Assembly: GCA_051744845.1 (NCBI GenBank)
Contig: JBNJDJ010000019.1
Location: 1-30,537, forward strand
Reading direction: 5' to 3'
Length of the DNA: 30,537 nt
DNA from: JBNJDJ01 sp051744845
Lineage (GTDB): Bacteria; Bacillota; Clostridia; Peptostreptococcales; Acidaminobacteraceae
The notes beneath the pieces were generated by a model. The model was not told where the DNA came from. It worked only from the letters and a program-made list of their open reading frames with translations, and searched no databases. Shown piece by piece: positions 21,626-30,425 of the stretch (positions within the stretch are counted from its first letter, which is position 1; the number at the start of each line of letters is the position of its first letter). The position numbers and the translations under genes were made by a program.

Positions 21626-23824
21626 GTGATATATATGATTGATTCCATAAAGAAAAAAATTTTAAAAAGTAAATTGGTTATAAAATTTATTGCTGCTATA
21701 GTTTTTATTTATTTCATATTTTTTTTACTTTTTATGACAATTTATATAAACATCCAAATCGATGAAGTAAACCAAATGCAGTTACAAGAACATGAAAGTT
21801 TTAATGAATATAGTACTGAATTATTACAAAATTTTATTAATCAAATTTATCCTTTAGGAATGAAAATATCTTATCTGCAGAAAGGGTTAGATCCACTTAG
21901 TCATGAGATGATTAAAGAAGAAATTCTAATTAAAGAAAAAAATACATTTTTTAGTGAAATTTATCTAGTATGTTTAAAGAATAATAAATTTTTTTCAAAA
22001 GAAAAAATAGCTAGTTTAATAGAGATAGAAAATAAATTAGGAATCAATTGTGATAATTTAATAAAAGATGGTTATAATAATCTAGAAATAACTAATCTAG
22101 AAAAATTTCCAAATCATTTTTTAGTTTTATTACCTATTGTAGAAAAAAATAAAAACCTTGGTAGTGTTTTAGGATTAGTAAATCAAAAAGATTTTAATTT
22201 AAGCATTAATTCTAATTATAATTATCAAGATATTATTGAATATTCAATATATAACAATGAAAACAATGTAATTTTTAGAAAAAATTCAAATGAAAATTTT
22301 AAAAAAGCAGAAAATTTTGTTTATAATTTTTTAAGATCTAATTTAGCTAATAATGTGTCAAGAAAATCTGTTATCTTAGAAAATAAAAATGTAGATATTT
22401 ATACCAAAGCAAAAATTAATATCGCTGAATTTTATTTTCAGGTTTCTGAAGATTTTAAAAAGTATTCTTTTTTAGCTTTAATTAATTTATTTTTAATAAT
22501 TTTTATTTCGTATAAATTAGGAAGAAAATATGAACGAGAATTATATTCTCTTTTTAATGATAATTACATTAGAAAAATTGATAAAAAATATTTTTCTAAA
22601 AATTATTCAAAATTATATTTAATGATTATTGATATTAAAGATTTTTCAAGAATCAATAAAGAATATGGTCATTTAGTAGGTGATAAAATATTAACATTGA
22701 TTTTAAAAGAGTTTGAATTACTAAAGAAAAAAAATGAATCAGATATATTTTATATAGGTGGAGATAATTTTTTAATAGTTTCAAATTTCAAAAATTGGCA
22801 AGTTGCTAAAAAAAGATTTGAAGAATTAAGAAATTTATATCTAAATTTTTCATTTTATATTAATAATCATTCAATAAATATTGATTTTAATTATGTTCTT
22901 TATCAATTTGATAAAGAAAAGTATAATACAATAAAAAAATTAGAAAAACATATTATAGTTATAGAAGAAATTATTAAAAAAAGATTTAAAACAGAAGAAA
23001 ATGATTTTTTAAAATTTAAAAATTTTAACATTATAAATACAATATATGGAAAACAAGAAAAAATGAAAGATTTTTTACAAAATAAAATTTCAGAAAATAA
23101 ACTTATTCCTTATATTCAACCTATTATTTGTCTTAAGGAAAGGAAAATTAGAAAATATGAAGTTTTAATGAGACTTCAAGGTGAAAATGAAGTTTTATCA
23201 CCGTATCCATATATTAAAATTGCTGAACAAAATAATATGATTAAACAAATGGATTATATTTTAATTAATAATACAATGAATGAATTAAAAAGTATAGGTT
23301 TGGAAATTAGAATAGCTTTTAATCTATCAAGTAATGAACTCGAAGATATAAACCATATTAGAAAAATTAATAGATCAATTGAAAAATCAGGTTATCCAAA
23401 AAATAAAATCACTTTTGAATTAACAGAAACTAGTAAAATTTCTAATTATGAAGGTATTTTAGAATCTATTAAATTTTTAAAACAAAAAAATTATGAATTT
23501 GCCTTTGATGACTTTGGAACAGGACATTCAAATTTTGAAATTTTAAAAATGTATAAAAATTATTGTGATTATATAAAAATTGATGGATTATTTATAAAAG
23601 ATATTGAAAAAAATCTAACTGATCAATTTTTAGTAAAAAGTATTGTAAATCTAGCTAAAGCTTATGAAATGAAAGTCATAGCTGAATATGTAGAAAATAT
23701 TTCTGCAGAAAAAATAATAGATGATTTAAATGTTGATTTTGGTCAAGGATATCATTACTCAAAACCATTCCCTTTAGAATCAGTTAAGAATAAGGAAGGA
23801 GAAATTTATGAAAAAAATTATTAA
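21626..23824 (+). CDS. Membrane sensor with degenerate GGDEF and intact EAL phosphodiesterase
   Basis: A 732-aa protein. An N-terminal transmembrane helix (about 15-40), an extracytoplasmic sensor of ~235 aa and a second helix (about 278-297) are followed by a GGDEF-like domain whose signature is GGDNF (378-382). Loss of the catalytic Glu suggests that this domain is regulatory, possibly GTP-binding. The EAL domain (about 485-730) keeps the hydrolytic residues: E512 (EVL variant), FNLSS, ELTET, DDFGTGHS, KIDGLF, AEYVEN and GQGYHYSKP, so it should degrade c-di-GMP. The start is GTG at 21626, 4 nt after AGGAGG; an in-frame ATG at 21635 (13 nt away) is the alternative. Its last 17 nt overlap the STAS gene. 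Confidence 0.88.
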   Translation: MIYMIDSIKKKILKSKLVIKFIAAIVFIYFIFFLLFMTIYINIQIDEVNQMQLQEHESFNEYSTELLQNFINQIYPLGMKISYLQKGLDPLSHEMIKEEILIKEKNTFFSEIYLVCLKNNKFFSKEKIASLIEIENKLGINCDNLIKDGYNNLEITNLEKFPNHFLVLLPIVEKNKNLGSVLGLVNQKDFNLSINSNYNYQDIIEYSIYNNENNVIFRKNSNENFKKAENFVYNFLRSNLANNVSRKSVILENKNVDIYTKAKINIAEFYFQVSEDFKKYSFLALINLFLIIFISYKLGRKYERELYSLFNDNYIRKIDKKYFSKNYSKLYLMIIDIKDFSRINKEYGHLVGDKILTLILKEFELLKKKNESDIFYIGGDNFLIVSNFKNWQVAKKRFEELRNLYLNFSFYINNHSINIDFNYVLYQFDKEKYNTIKKLEKHIIVIEEIIKKRFKTEENDFLKFKNFNIINTIYGKQEKMKDFLQNKISENKLIPYIQPIICLKERKIRKYEVLMRLQGENEVLSPYPYIKIAEQNNMIKQMDYILINNTMNELKSIGLEIRIAFNLSSNELEDINHIRKINRSIEKSGYPKNKITFELTETSKISNYEGILESIKFLKQKNYEFAFDDFGTGHSNFEILKMYKNYCDYIKIDGLFIKDIEKNLTDQFLVKSIVNLAKAYEMKVIAEYVENISAEKIIDDLNVDFGQGYHYSKPFPLESVKNKEGEIYEKNY

Positions 23825-24083
23825 GCAAAACGAAATTTCTTTATTAACTATTAAAGAAATAAAAAAAGATTTTAATATAAATAAAATAAATAGCTCTCCT
23901 TTCATTTTAGATTTTAGAAATGTTGAAATGATTGATTCAGAAGGTATTTCTTGGATAGTTAGTATAATTAATGATTTAGATAAAAAAGATATTGATTTAA
24001 GAATTGTAAATGTTAAGAAAAATGTTTATAAAATTTTCAAAATAACAATGCTTGATAGTATATTAGATATAAGGTTAGGGTAA
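23808..24083 (+). CDS. STAS-domain protein (anti-sigma antagonist-like) with Glu at the phosphosite
   Basis: A 91-aa single STAS domain. The core is clear: ILDFRNVEMIDSEGISWIVSI and LRIVNVKKNVYKIFKIT. In SpoIIAA/RsbV proteins the motif is D-S-S-G, with the second Ser phosphorylated; here it reads D43-S44-E45-G46. The Glu may mimic the phosphorylated state or simply remove phosphoregulation, although S44 next to it remains. The gene starts inside the end of the EAL gene (17-nt overlap, GGAGAAA site) and is followed after 3 nt by a SpoIIE-type phosphatase gene, the classical neighbourhood of an antagonist and its phosphatase. Confidence 0.82.
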   Translation: MKKIIKQNEISLLTIKEIKKDFNINKINSSPFILDFRNVEMIDSEGISWIVSIINDLDKKDIDLRIVNVKKNVYKIFKITMLDSILDIRLG

Positions 24084-24086
24084 AAT

Positions 24087-25511
24087 ATGAAAAAAAGTAT
24101 AAAAATATATGTAAAAGTCTTATCATTAAAACATAATATAATGGATAAGATTAAAAAGATTGTAGATAAGCTAAAATCTGAAGATATTTCATTATATCTT
24201 TCAAAAAATAATTCTGTGAATTCTATAAGTGCTTTAAATATTGTCTTAATAGATGATAAAGCATATAAAGATATTTACAGAAAAAAAGATATTGATAGTG
24301 AATATATTATTTTAATAACATCTAATACATCTCCTGATTATATTAACCAGGCTTATGAAAACGGGATTTTTGAAATACTTCAATACCCTTTGATTGAAAA
24401 AGAGGTTTTTAATAAATTAAAATTTATAACTGAATCTTTAGTTGTAAAAAATACTGATGAAATTTTAGAAATAATTTTAGATTCGATTGAAGATAGTATT
24501 GCTATAACTGATTCTGAAGGGAAATTGGAGTATGTTAATAAAGGTTTTTTAAATATATCTGGTTATAATTATGATGAAGTTATAGGAGAAAATCCTAGAG
24601 TTTTAAAATCAGATGGACATACTGATCAATTTTATGAAAATTTATGGAAAACTATAAAAAAAGGGAAAGTATGGAATGGAGATTTTATTAACGTAAATAA
24701 AAATGATGAAATATATTATGAAGCTGCTAGTATATATCCTATTAATCTAAATGAAACCAAATATTTAAAAATTGCTCACAATATTGATAAAAAAGATTTT
24801 TTTGCTAATAAAATGAAAAGTAGTATAGGAGTAGCTAAAAATGTATTAAAATCAAGTGCTCCTGAAAGTTATAGTGATAAAAATATTCAATTTGATTACA
24901 TTATCAAATATATGAATCAGTTAGGTGGAGATTTTATATGGTTTGATAAAATTGATGATAACCGATATTTTATGAGTTTAATAGATGTAACAGGACATGA
25001 TTTATCTTCTACTTTAATTATGATGAATTTAATTAGTTTTTTAAAAGATTTTAAAAATATAGATTCAATTGATATTTTAGTAGAAAAAATTAATAATTAT
25101 TTGATTGATTTTAATAAAAAGTCTAAAAATAATAAATTAATATCTGGTATTTTTTGTGAAATTAATTATAATACTAAGAAAATAAATTATATCAATGCAG
25201 GGCATCCAAGTGGACTTTTATTTAGCCAAGGTGATTTAATTCAATTGAAAAATTCTGAAATGCTTTTAGGTGTTTTAGATAATTTAAGTCATTCTATAAA
25301 AAGAATTAAATTTGACAAAAGGGATAAATTAGTGTTTTATTCAGATGGTATTTTAGAATATTACTTAAAAGACTATTCTGATTTAAGTAATAAAGCATAT
25401 AAGAGAATTTTTTATGAAAATGATAAATTTATTTATGACAAAATTAAAAAGAATGTAAAAAATGAAAAATACCCTAAAGATGATTTATCTTTAGCTTGTG
25501 TTAGATTATAA
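24087..25511 (+). CDS. PAS-containing SpoIIE/RsbU-type protein phosphatase
   Basis: A 474-aa cytoplasmic protein. Residues ~1-115 look like a receiver fold (NIVLIDDK, YIILITSN, ENGIFEILQYPL) but lack a clear phosphoacceptor context and the lysine, so it is probably a pseudo-receiver. A PAS domain follows (about 130-240; ITDSEGKLEYVNKGF, GYNYDEVIGENPRVLKS). The PP2C/SpoIIE domain (about 265-474) has LGGDFIWFD, IDVTGHDLSSTL, NAGHPSGLLF, FYSDGILEYY and KDDLSLACV, so metal-dependent phosphatase activity is expected. The natural substrate would be a STAS protein; the adjacent one lacks the usual serine. It is the last gene of the operon; its stop codon is part of the terminator stem. Confidence 0.87.
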   Translation: MKKSIKIYVKVLSLKHNIMDKIKKIVDKLKSEDISLYLSKNNSVNSISALNIVLIDDKAYKDIYRKKDIDSEYIILITSNTSPDYINQAYENGIFEILQYPLIEKEVFNKLKFITESLVVKNTDEILEIILDSIEDSIAITDSEGKLEYVNKGFLNISGYNYDEVIGENPRVLKSDGHTDQFYENLWKTIKKGKVWNGDFINVNKNDEIYYEAASIYPINLNETKYLKIAHNIDKKDFFANKMKSSIGVAKNVLKSSAPESYSDKNIQFDYIIKYMNQLGGDFIWFDKIDDNRYFMSLIDVTGHDLSSTLIMMNLISFLKDFKNIDSIDILVEKINNYLIDFNKKSKNNKLISGIFCEINYNTKKINYINAGHPSGLLFSQGDLIQLKNSEMLLGVLDNLSHSIKRIKFDKRDKLVFYSDGILEYYLKDYSDLSNKAYKRIFYENDKFIYDKIKKNVKNEKYPKDDLSLACVRL

Positions 25512-25537
25512 TTCCTATTAAAATAGGAATTTTTTTA
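25510..25537 (+). terminator. Rho-independent terminator
   Basis: ATTCCTAT pairs with ATAGGAAT (25511-25530 with a short AT loop), and a T7 run follows. The stem overlaps the stop codon of the PAS-phosphatase gene, separating that operon from the CheB-CheR gene. Confidence 0.85.
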
Positions 25538-25564
25538 TAAAGTATATGAATAAGGAGAGAAATT

Positions 25565-28399
25565 ATGAAAAATAGATATTTTGTAGGCTTAGGAGCTTCA
25601 GCCGGTGGGCTAGAATCTTTGCAAAAGTTTTTTAAGCATATTCCGTCTGATACAGGTCTAACATTTATAGTAGTCCAACACTTATCACCAGATTATGATA
25701 GTTTAATGGATGAACTTTTAGCAAGGCATACTTCTATGGAAATAAAAGTAGCTGAAAATGGTATGGGTACAGAAAGAAACAATATATATTTAATACCACC
25801 TAGAAAAAATTTGTTAATTAAGGATAAAGTACTATATTTAGAAGAACAAAAACCTAAAAAAAATCAAATTAATTTACCAATTGATATATTTTTACAATCT
25901 TTGGCTAAAGATCAAAAGCAAAGAGCTATTGGTATTATACTTTCAGGTACAGGAAGTGATGGTACTTTAGGTATTAAAGCTATAAAACAATATAATGGTA
26001 TGGTAATTGTTGAAGATGTGGAAAGTGCAAAATTCGATGGGATGCCTAAAAGTTCAATTTCAACTGGATTAGTTGATTATATCTTAAAACCTAATGAAAT
26101 GCCTAAAAAATTAATTAAATATGTTGAACAATCTAGTATGGGACTTCAAATATCTAAACCATCTTCTGATAAACAAGTAGATAATTTAACTAAAATTAGT
26201 ATTATTTTAAATGATTATTCAGGAATAGATTTTTCAAAATATAAAGAAAGTACTATGATAAGGCGTACTGAAAGAAGAGTGCTTATTACTCATAGTGAGT
26301 CTTTAGAAGATTATATACAGCTATTAAGAGAATCAGAAAAAGAAAGAGAGACTCTTTTTAGAGAATTATTAATAGGGGTTACTAACTTTTTTAGAGATTC
26401 AGAAGCTTTTGATGCTTTAGAAGAAAAAGTTTTACCTAAATTAGATTTTACTAAAGACCAAATAAGAATTTGGTCTGCTGGATGTTCTACAGGGGAAGAA
26501 ATATATTCTTTAGCTATTATGATTACTGAATATATGGAAAAAAATAATATTAAAAACTGTGAGCTAAAGTGTTTTGCAACTGATATTGATGAAGAAGCTT
26601 TAGAAGTAGCAGGATTGGGTTTTTATTCAGAAAATGTTTTAACTAATGTTAAATCAGAACTTATTGCTAAATATTTTACCAAAAAAGAAAATGGTTACGA
26701 AATAAGTGAGACAATTAGAAAAAAAGTTGTTTTTGCAAGACATAACATTTTAAAAGATCCTCCTTTTTCCAAACTTGATTTATTAGTATGTAGAAATTTA
26801 TTTATATATTTAAAAAGTGATTATCAACAAAAGATTTTATCTAATTTTTACTATGCTTTAGGTACTGATGGATATTTATTTTTAGGAAATAGTGAGACTT
26901 TAGGTAAAATGTCTGATTATTTTAGATTTATAGATAAAAAATGGAAAATATACCAGTTTAAAAAAGGGTATAAGCCAGATATTAGTAATAAATTGCATGT
27001 TAGTAATTCTAAATTAAATCTTATTGAAGAAAAAGAAAAAGAAAAAATAAAAACAAATAAATCAGTTTGGTTTGAAAAATTACTTTTAAAAGTTTTAGAA
27101 ATTAACTTTCCACCTTCTATTTTAATAGATGAGAGTAAAAACATTTTACAAGTTTTAGGTGAAGTTTCAAAATATATAAAAATTCAACCTGGAAGATTCT
27201 CAAATAAATTAAGTTCAAATATTTCTAGAGAATTAGGTCTATTTGTTAATAATGTAATAAGGCGTTTATCTGAAGATCAAAAGTCTTTAGTTCTAAATAA
27301 TATAAAAGAAAGAGATAATAATTATGGGTTGTCTATAAGAGGAAATTTAATAGAATTAAATGATAATCATTATTATTTGGTTAGTTTTTTTGAACAAAAC
27401 ATTGATGTTGAAAAAGATGTAGTTTCTATTGATATGTCTGATGAAGAAAAAAATCGTATAGAAGAGTTAGAAATTGAGCTTCAACAAGCAAGAGAAGGTC
27501 TTCAAGCGACAATAGAAGAATTAGAAACATCAAATGAAGAATTGCAGTCATCTAATGAAGAGTTAGTAGCTTCAAATGAAGAATTACAAAGTACAAATGA
27601 AGAATTACAATCTGTAAATGAAGAACTTTATACTGTTAATAATGAACACCAAGAAAAAATTGAAGAATTATCAGAACTTAATAATGACTTAAATAATTTA
27701 TTGAAAAATACAGAAATTGGTGCATTATATTTAGATAGTCAATTATGTATTAGAAGAATAACACCAGTTTTTAGTGAGGTGACTAACTTATTAGAAACTG
27801 ATATAGGAAGATCAATTAAACATATTTCTGTTATGGATGAATATCCTGAATTAAATGATGATATAAAAACAGTTATGCAAGACTTAGATGGGATTGAAAG
27901 AGAAATACAAGATGAAGAAGGTAAATATTGGTTAATTAGAATAAGACCATTCAGAACTTCTAATAACGCAGTAAATGGAGTTATATTAACAATGGTTGAA
28001 ATAACTAAATTAAAAAGTAAACAAGTTGAATTAAATAAAACATCTAAAAGATTGAAAACTGTTTTAGAAATTGAAAATATAGCTTGGTGGGAATATAATG
28101 TTCAAACTGGATATGTAAAATATTCTGACACTAAAGCTACAATGCTAGGGTATAAACCTAGTGAATTTCCTAATGATGTTTATGAAATTTGTGAATATAT
28201 ACATCCTGATGATTATGATGAAACTATGAAGATAATGAAAGATTATTTAGAAGGTAAAAGAGATGATTGGGATATAAAATATAGATTAAAAAAGAAAGAT
28301 GGAAGTTACCTTAAAGTTAAAGATATGGGCAAAATAATAGAAACTACAGATGATGGAGCTCCTTTAAAATTAATTGGCTCTGTTCACCAAACTAGTTAG
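25565..28399 (+). CDS. CheB-CheR fusion with coiled coil and two PAS domains
   Basis: A 944-aa protein. CheB methylesterase domain (about 4-190) has the catalytic triad S12 (GASAGG), H39 (VQHLSP) and D132 (GTGSDGTLG), but no receiver in front. CheR methyltransferase domain (about 215-470) has RRTERRV, TNFFRDSEAF, the SAM-binding SAGCSTGEE, RHNILKDPPF and DLLVCRN. A long coiled coil of E-E-L-x-S-x-N heptads (about 635-712) leads to two PAS domains (about 715-825 and 830-944). No kinase or cyclase output is attached. Such fusions usually couple methylation chemistry to PAS signalling and are not the housekeeping chemotaxis enzymes. The GGDEF-HD-GYP gene starts 15 nt after the stop, suggesting that this protein feeds it. 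The start has an AAGGAGAG site. Confidence 0.93.
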   Translation: MKNRYFVGLGASAGGLESLQKFFKHIPSDTGLTFIVVQHLSPDYDSLMDELLARHTSMEIKVAENGMGTERNNIYLIPPRKNLLIKDKVLYLEEQKPKKNQINLPIDIFLQSLAKDQKQRAIGIILSGTGSDGTLGIKAIKQYNGMVIVEDVESAKFDGMPKSSISTGLVDYILKPNEMPKKLIKYVEQSSMGLQISKPSSDKQVDNLTKISIILNDYSGIDFSKYKESTMIRRTERRVLITHSESLEDYIQLLRESEKERETLFRELLIGVTNFFRDSEAFDALEEKVLPKLDFTKDQIRIWSAGCSTGEEIYSLAIMITEYMEKNNIKNCELKCFATDIDEEALEVAGLGFYSENVLTNVKSELIAKYFTKKENGYEISETIRKKVVFARHNILKDPPFSKLDLLVCRNLFIYLKSDYQQKILSNFYYALGTDGYLFLGNSETLGKMSDYFRFIDKKWKIYQFKKGYKPDISNKLHVSNSKLNLIEEKEKEKIKTNKSVWFEKLLLKVLEINFPPSILIDESKNILQVLGEVSKYIKIQPGRFSNKLSSNISRELGLFVNNVIRRLSEDQKSLVLNNIKERDNNYGLSIRGNLIELNDNHYYLVSFFEQNIDVEKDVVSIDMSDEEKNRIEELEIELQQAREGLQATIEELETSNEELQSSNEELVASNEELQSTNEELQSVNEELYTVNNEHQEKIEELSELNNDLNNLLKNTEIGALYLDSQLCIRRITPVFSEVTNLLETDIGRSIKHISVMDEYPELNDDIKTVMQDLDGIEREIQDEEGKYWLIRIRPFRTSNNAVNGVILTMVEITKLKSKQVELNKTSKRLKTVLEIENIAWWEYNVQTGYVKYSDTKATMLGYKPSEFPNDVYEICEYIHPDDYDETMKIMKDYLEGKRDDWDIKYRLKKKDGSYLKVKDMGKIIETTDDGAPLKLIGSVHQTS

Positions 28400-28414
28400 T
28401 AAAGAGGGATATTA

Positions 28415-29941
28415 ATGGATCAAATAAAAAAGAAAATAGAAGAAATCCTAAAAGGTAAAGAGTTTATTGATATAACCTCAAAAACTAGAAATGAAATAAT
28501 TGAAAAGCTATTTGTATATCATGAAGAGTTAATTTTTCAAAATCAAGAATTAAAAAAATCAAATGATCAAGTTAATTACTTGAAAGATAAATATAAATCA
28601 CTATTTGAAAATGCCCCTGTTATATATTTATATATAGATTCATTAGAGCAGATTGTAGATTTTAACGAAAAAGCAAAAGATTTTTTTAAATCTATTAAAA
28701 AAAATAAAAAATTTTATAAATTAATTCATCCTGATTCACAAGATGATTATTATTATCATATGAGAAAGTTAAAAAAGAAAAATGGTAGCGTATCTAGTTA
28801 TTTAAAATCTAAGCTAAATGGAGATGTAAAATATTTTAAAATTGTAAGTCAACCAGTGATTTTAGAAGGTAAACAGTACTATCAATGTACATTGATAGAT
28901 CAGACTAATGAACAAAAAGCTAAGAAGAAAATAACTGCATTAGGTTATAAAGATTCATTAACTGGATTATATAATAGAAGATATTTTGATAAATCAATTA
29001 AGAAGTTAGATAAAGTTAAAAACTTGCCTTTAGGTATTATTATTGCTGACATTAATGGTCTAAAATTAATTAATGATACTTTTGGACATCAAATCGGAGA
29101 TGAATTATTAGTAAAAACTTCTGAGATTTTAAGAAATAATTTTAGAAATGAAGATATTATAGCTCGTTTAGGTGGCGATGAATTTGCAGTTATTATACCT
29201 AAGATAAATAAAAAAGCATTATCAAAAATAGTTAAAAGAGTAAAAAAGGAATTTTCTGAAATACATTTAAAAGATTTAATTTTTTCAGTAGCTATAGGAA
29301 CTTCTATTAAATTTGATAAAGATCAATCTATAAAAAAACTTTTTAAAAAAGCAGAAGAAATTATGTATCAAAAGAAACTTTTAATGCGCTCTAATTATCA
29401 TCAAAATGCTATAAAGGGAATTATTACAACTTTACATGAAAAGCATCCTAGAGAGGAAAAACATTCAAATAGAGTACAAAGATATATGGCTCGGTTTGCT
29501 AATTTAAATAGATATAATTTTGATAAGTCTATTTTAGAGACAGTAGGCTTACTTCATGATATTGGAAAAGTAGCTATTGATTATTCTATTTTAGAAAAAC
29601 CTAGAAAATTGAATAAAAAAGAATTTGAAGAGGTTAAAAAACATCCAGAAGTTGGTTATAGAATTTTAAAAAGTGCTGGTTTATCTAAAAAAATAATAGA
29701 TGCAGTATTATATCATCATGAAAGATATGATGGTTCAGGATATCCTAAAGGATTGAAAGGTAACGAAATACCACTTTTAGCAAGAATTTTAACAGTATGT
29801 GATGCATATGATGCAATGACTACAGAAAGACCTTATCAAAATGCTTTTAGTGTAAAGAAAGCTACTAAGGAATTAATAGAGAATAAAAAAAATCAATTTG
29901 ATCCTTTAATAGTAGATATATTTATTGAAAAAATTATATAA
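28415..29941 (+). CDS. PAS-GGDEF-HD-GYP bifunctional c-di-GMP enzyme
   Basis: A 508-aa cytoplasmic protein. An N-terminal helix with YHEELIFQNQEL (about 30-45) and a PAS domain (about 60-165) are followed by GGDEF (DSLTGLYNRRYF, DINGLKLINDTFGHQ, GGDEF at 253-257) with inhibitory site RNED, so the cyclase looks active and feedback-controlled. The HD-GYP domain (about 335-508) has H381-D382 (LLHDIGK), the following HHERYDGSGYP with GYP at 442-444, and CDAYDAMTTERPY. All metal ligands expected of the c-di-GMP phosphodiesterase are visible. Synthesis and hydrolysis are therefore in one chain. The operon with CheB-CheR (15-nt gap) suggests methylation- or PAS-dependent switching between the two activities (inference). 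Confidence 0.93.
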   Translation: MDQIKKKIEEILKGKEFIDITSKTRNEIIEKLFVYHEELIFQNQELKKSNDQVNYLKDKYKSLFENAPVIYLYIDSLEQIVDFNEKAKDFFKSIKKNKKFYKLIHPDSQDDYYYHMRKLKKKNGSVSSYLKSKLNGDVKYFKIVSQPVILEGKQYYQCTLIDQTNEQKAKKKITALGYKDSLTGLYNRRYFDKSIKKLDKVKNLPLGIIIADINGLKLINDTFGHQIGDELLVKTSEILRNNFRNEDIIARLGGDEFAVIIPKINKKALSKIVKRVKKEFSEIHLKDLIFSVAIGTSIKFDKDQSIKKLFKKAEEIMYQKKLLMRSNYHQNAIKGIITTLHEKHPREEKHSNRVQRYMARFANLNRYNFDKSILETVGLLHDIGKVAIDYSILEKPRKLNKKEFEEVKKHPEVGYRILKSAGLSKKIIDAVLYHHERYDGSGYPKGLKGNEIPLLARILTVCDAYDAMTTERPYQNAFSVKKATKELIENKKNQFDPLIVDIFIEKII

Positions 29942-29957
29942 CAATATATATTTGAAT

Positions 29958-30016
29958 AACTTATTAATTAAAAGTAATCAATTTTCAAATTATTTAAATT
30001 AATAAGTTGTTTTTTC
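29958..30016 (+). terminator. Long hairpin terminator after the HD-GYP gene
   Basis: AACTTATTAATT (29958-29969) pairs with AATTAATAAGTT (29997-30008). An inner AAGTAAT/ATTATTT stem extends it, and GTTTTTT follows. It ends the CheB-CheR/HD-GYP unit. Confidence 0.75.
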
Positions 30017-30054
30017 TTTTAGAATTGATAATTAGTAAAAAATTTAATAATAAT

Positions 30055-30079
30055 GTTTGTAGCAGTCAAATACTGGTAT
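30055..30079 (+). promoter_or_regulatory. Possible sigma-B-like promoter for the STAS-CheY unit
   Basis: GTTTGT (30055-30060), 13 bp, then TGGTAT (30074-30079), 47 nt before the ATG. It fits the GTTT-N12-14-GGGTAT pattern with one change in the -10 box. An overlapping reading as an extended -10 (TGGTATATA) for the main sigma factor is equally possible. Confidence 0.35.
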
Positions 30080-30125
30080 ATATATATTGTGAAATATTAT
30101 ATAAAACTTTAATTTAGGAGGGAGT

Positions 30126-30425
30126 ATGAAAAAGCATAAAATAAGTTTATCTGAAGAAGTTAGTATATTTACAATTGCTTCCGTATGGGACAAATTTATC
30201 AAAACCTTAGAGAAGTTTAAGAAGAAAGATTTGTTAGTTTTAGATTGTGAAAAATTAGAAGCAATAGATGGAGCAGGAATTCAATTATTATTGTCATTAG
30301 AAAAAACTGTTTTAAAAGAGTCTTATAAAATAAAATATATAAATTATTCAGATGAAATAAAAGAAACTTTTGAAAAGGTAGGGGTTAGTTATTTATTGGT
30401 TACAGAAGGTGATTTAAATGAGTAA
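30126..30425 (+). CDS. STAS-domain protein with Ala at the phosphosite
   Basis: A 99-aa single STAS domain: VLDCEKLEAIDGAGIQLLLSL followed by YKIKYINYSDEIKETFEKVG. The phospho-serine position of the SpoIIAA motif reads D48-G49-A50-G51, so it cannot be controlled by serine phosphorylation at that point. STAS proteins of this kind are often the first gene of chemotaxis-like operons, and a CheY-like gene overlaps its end by 8 nt here. A binding or scaffold role in that cluster is inferred. The start has a GGAGGGAG site after an intergenic region of 184 nt holding a terminator and a probable promoter. Confidence 0.85.
   Translation: MKKHKISLSEEVSIFTIASVWDKFIKTLEKFKKKDLLVLDCEKLEAIDGAGIQLLLSLEKTVLKESYKIKYINYSDEIKETFEKVGVSYLLVTEGDLNE

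Noticed and set aside
27500..27650. Repeated GAAGAATTA-like units as a DNA repeat array
   Set aside because: They encode the E-E-L-x-S-x-N coiled-coil heptads of the CheB-CheR fusion; the repetition is at protein level.
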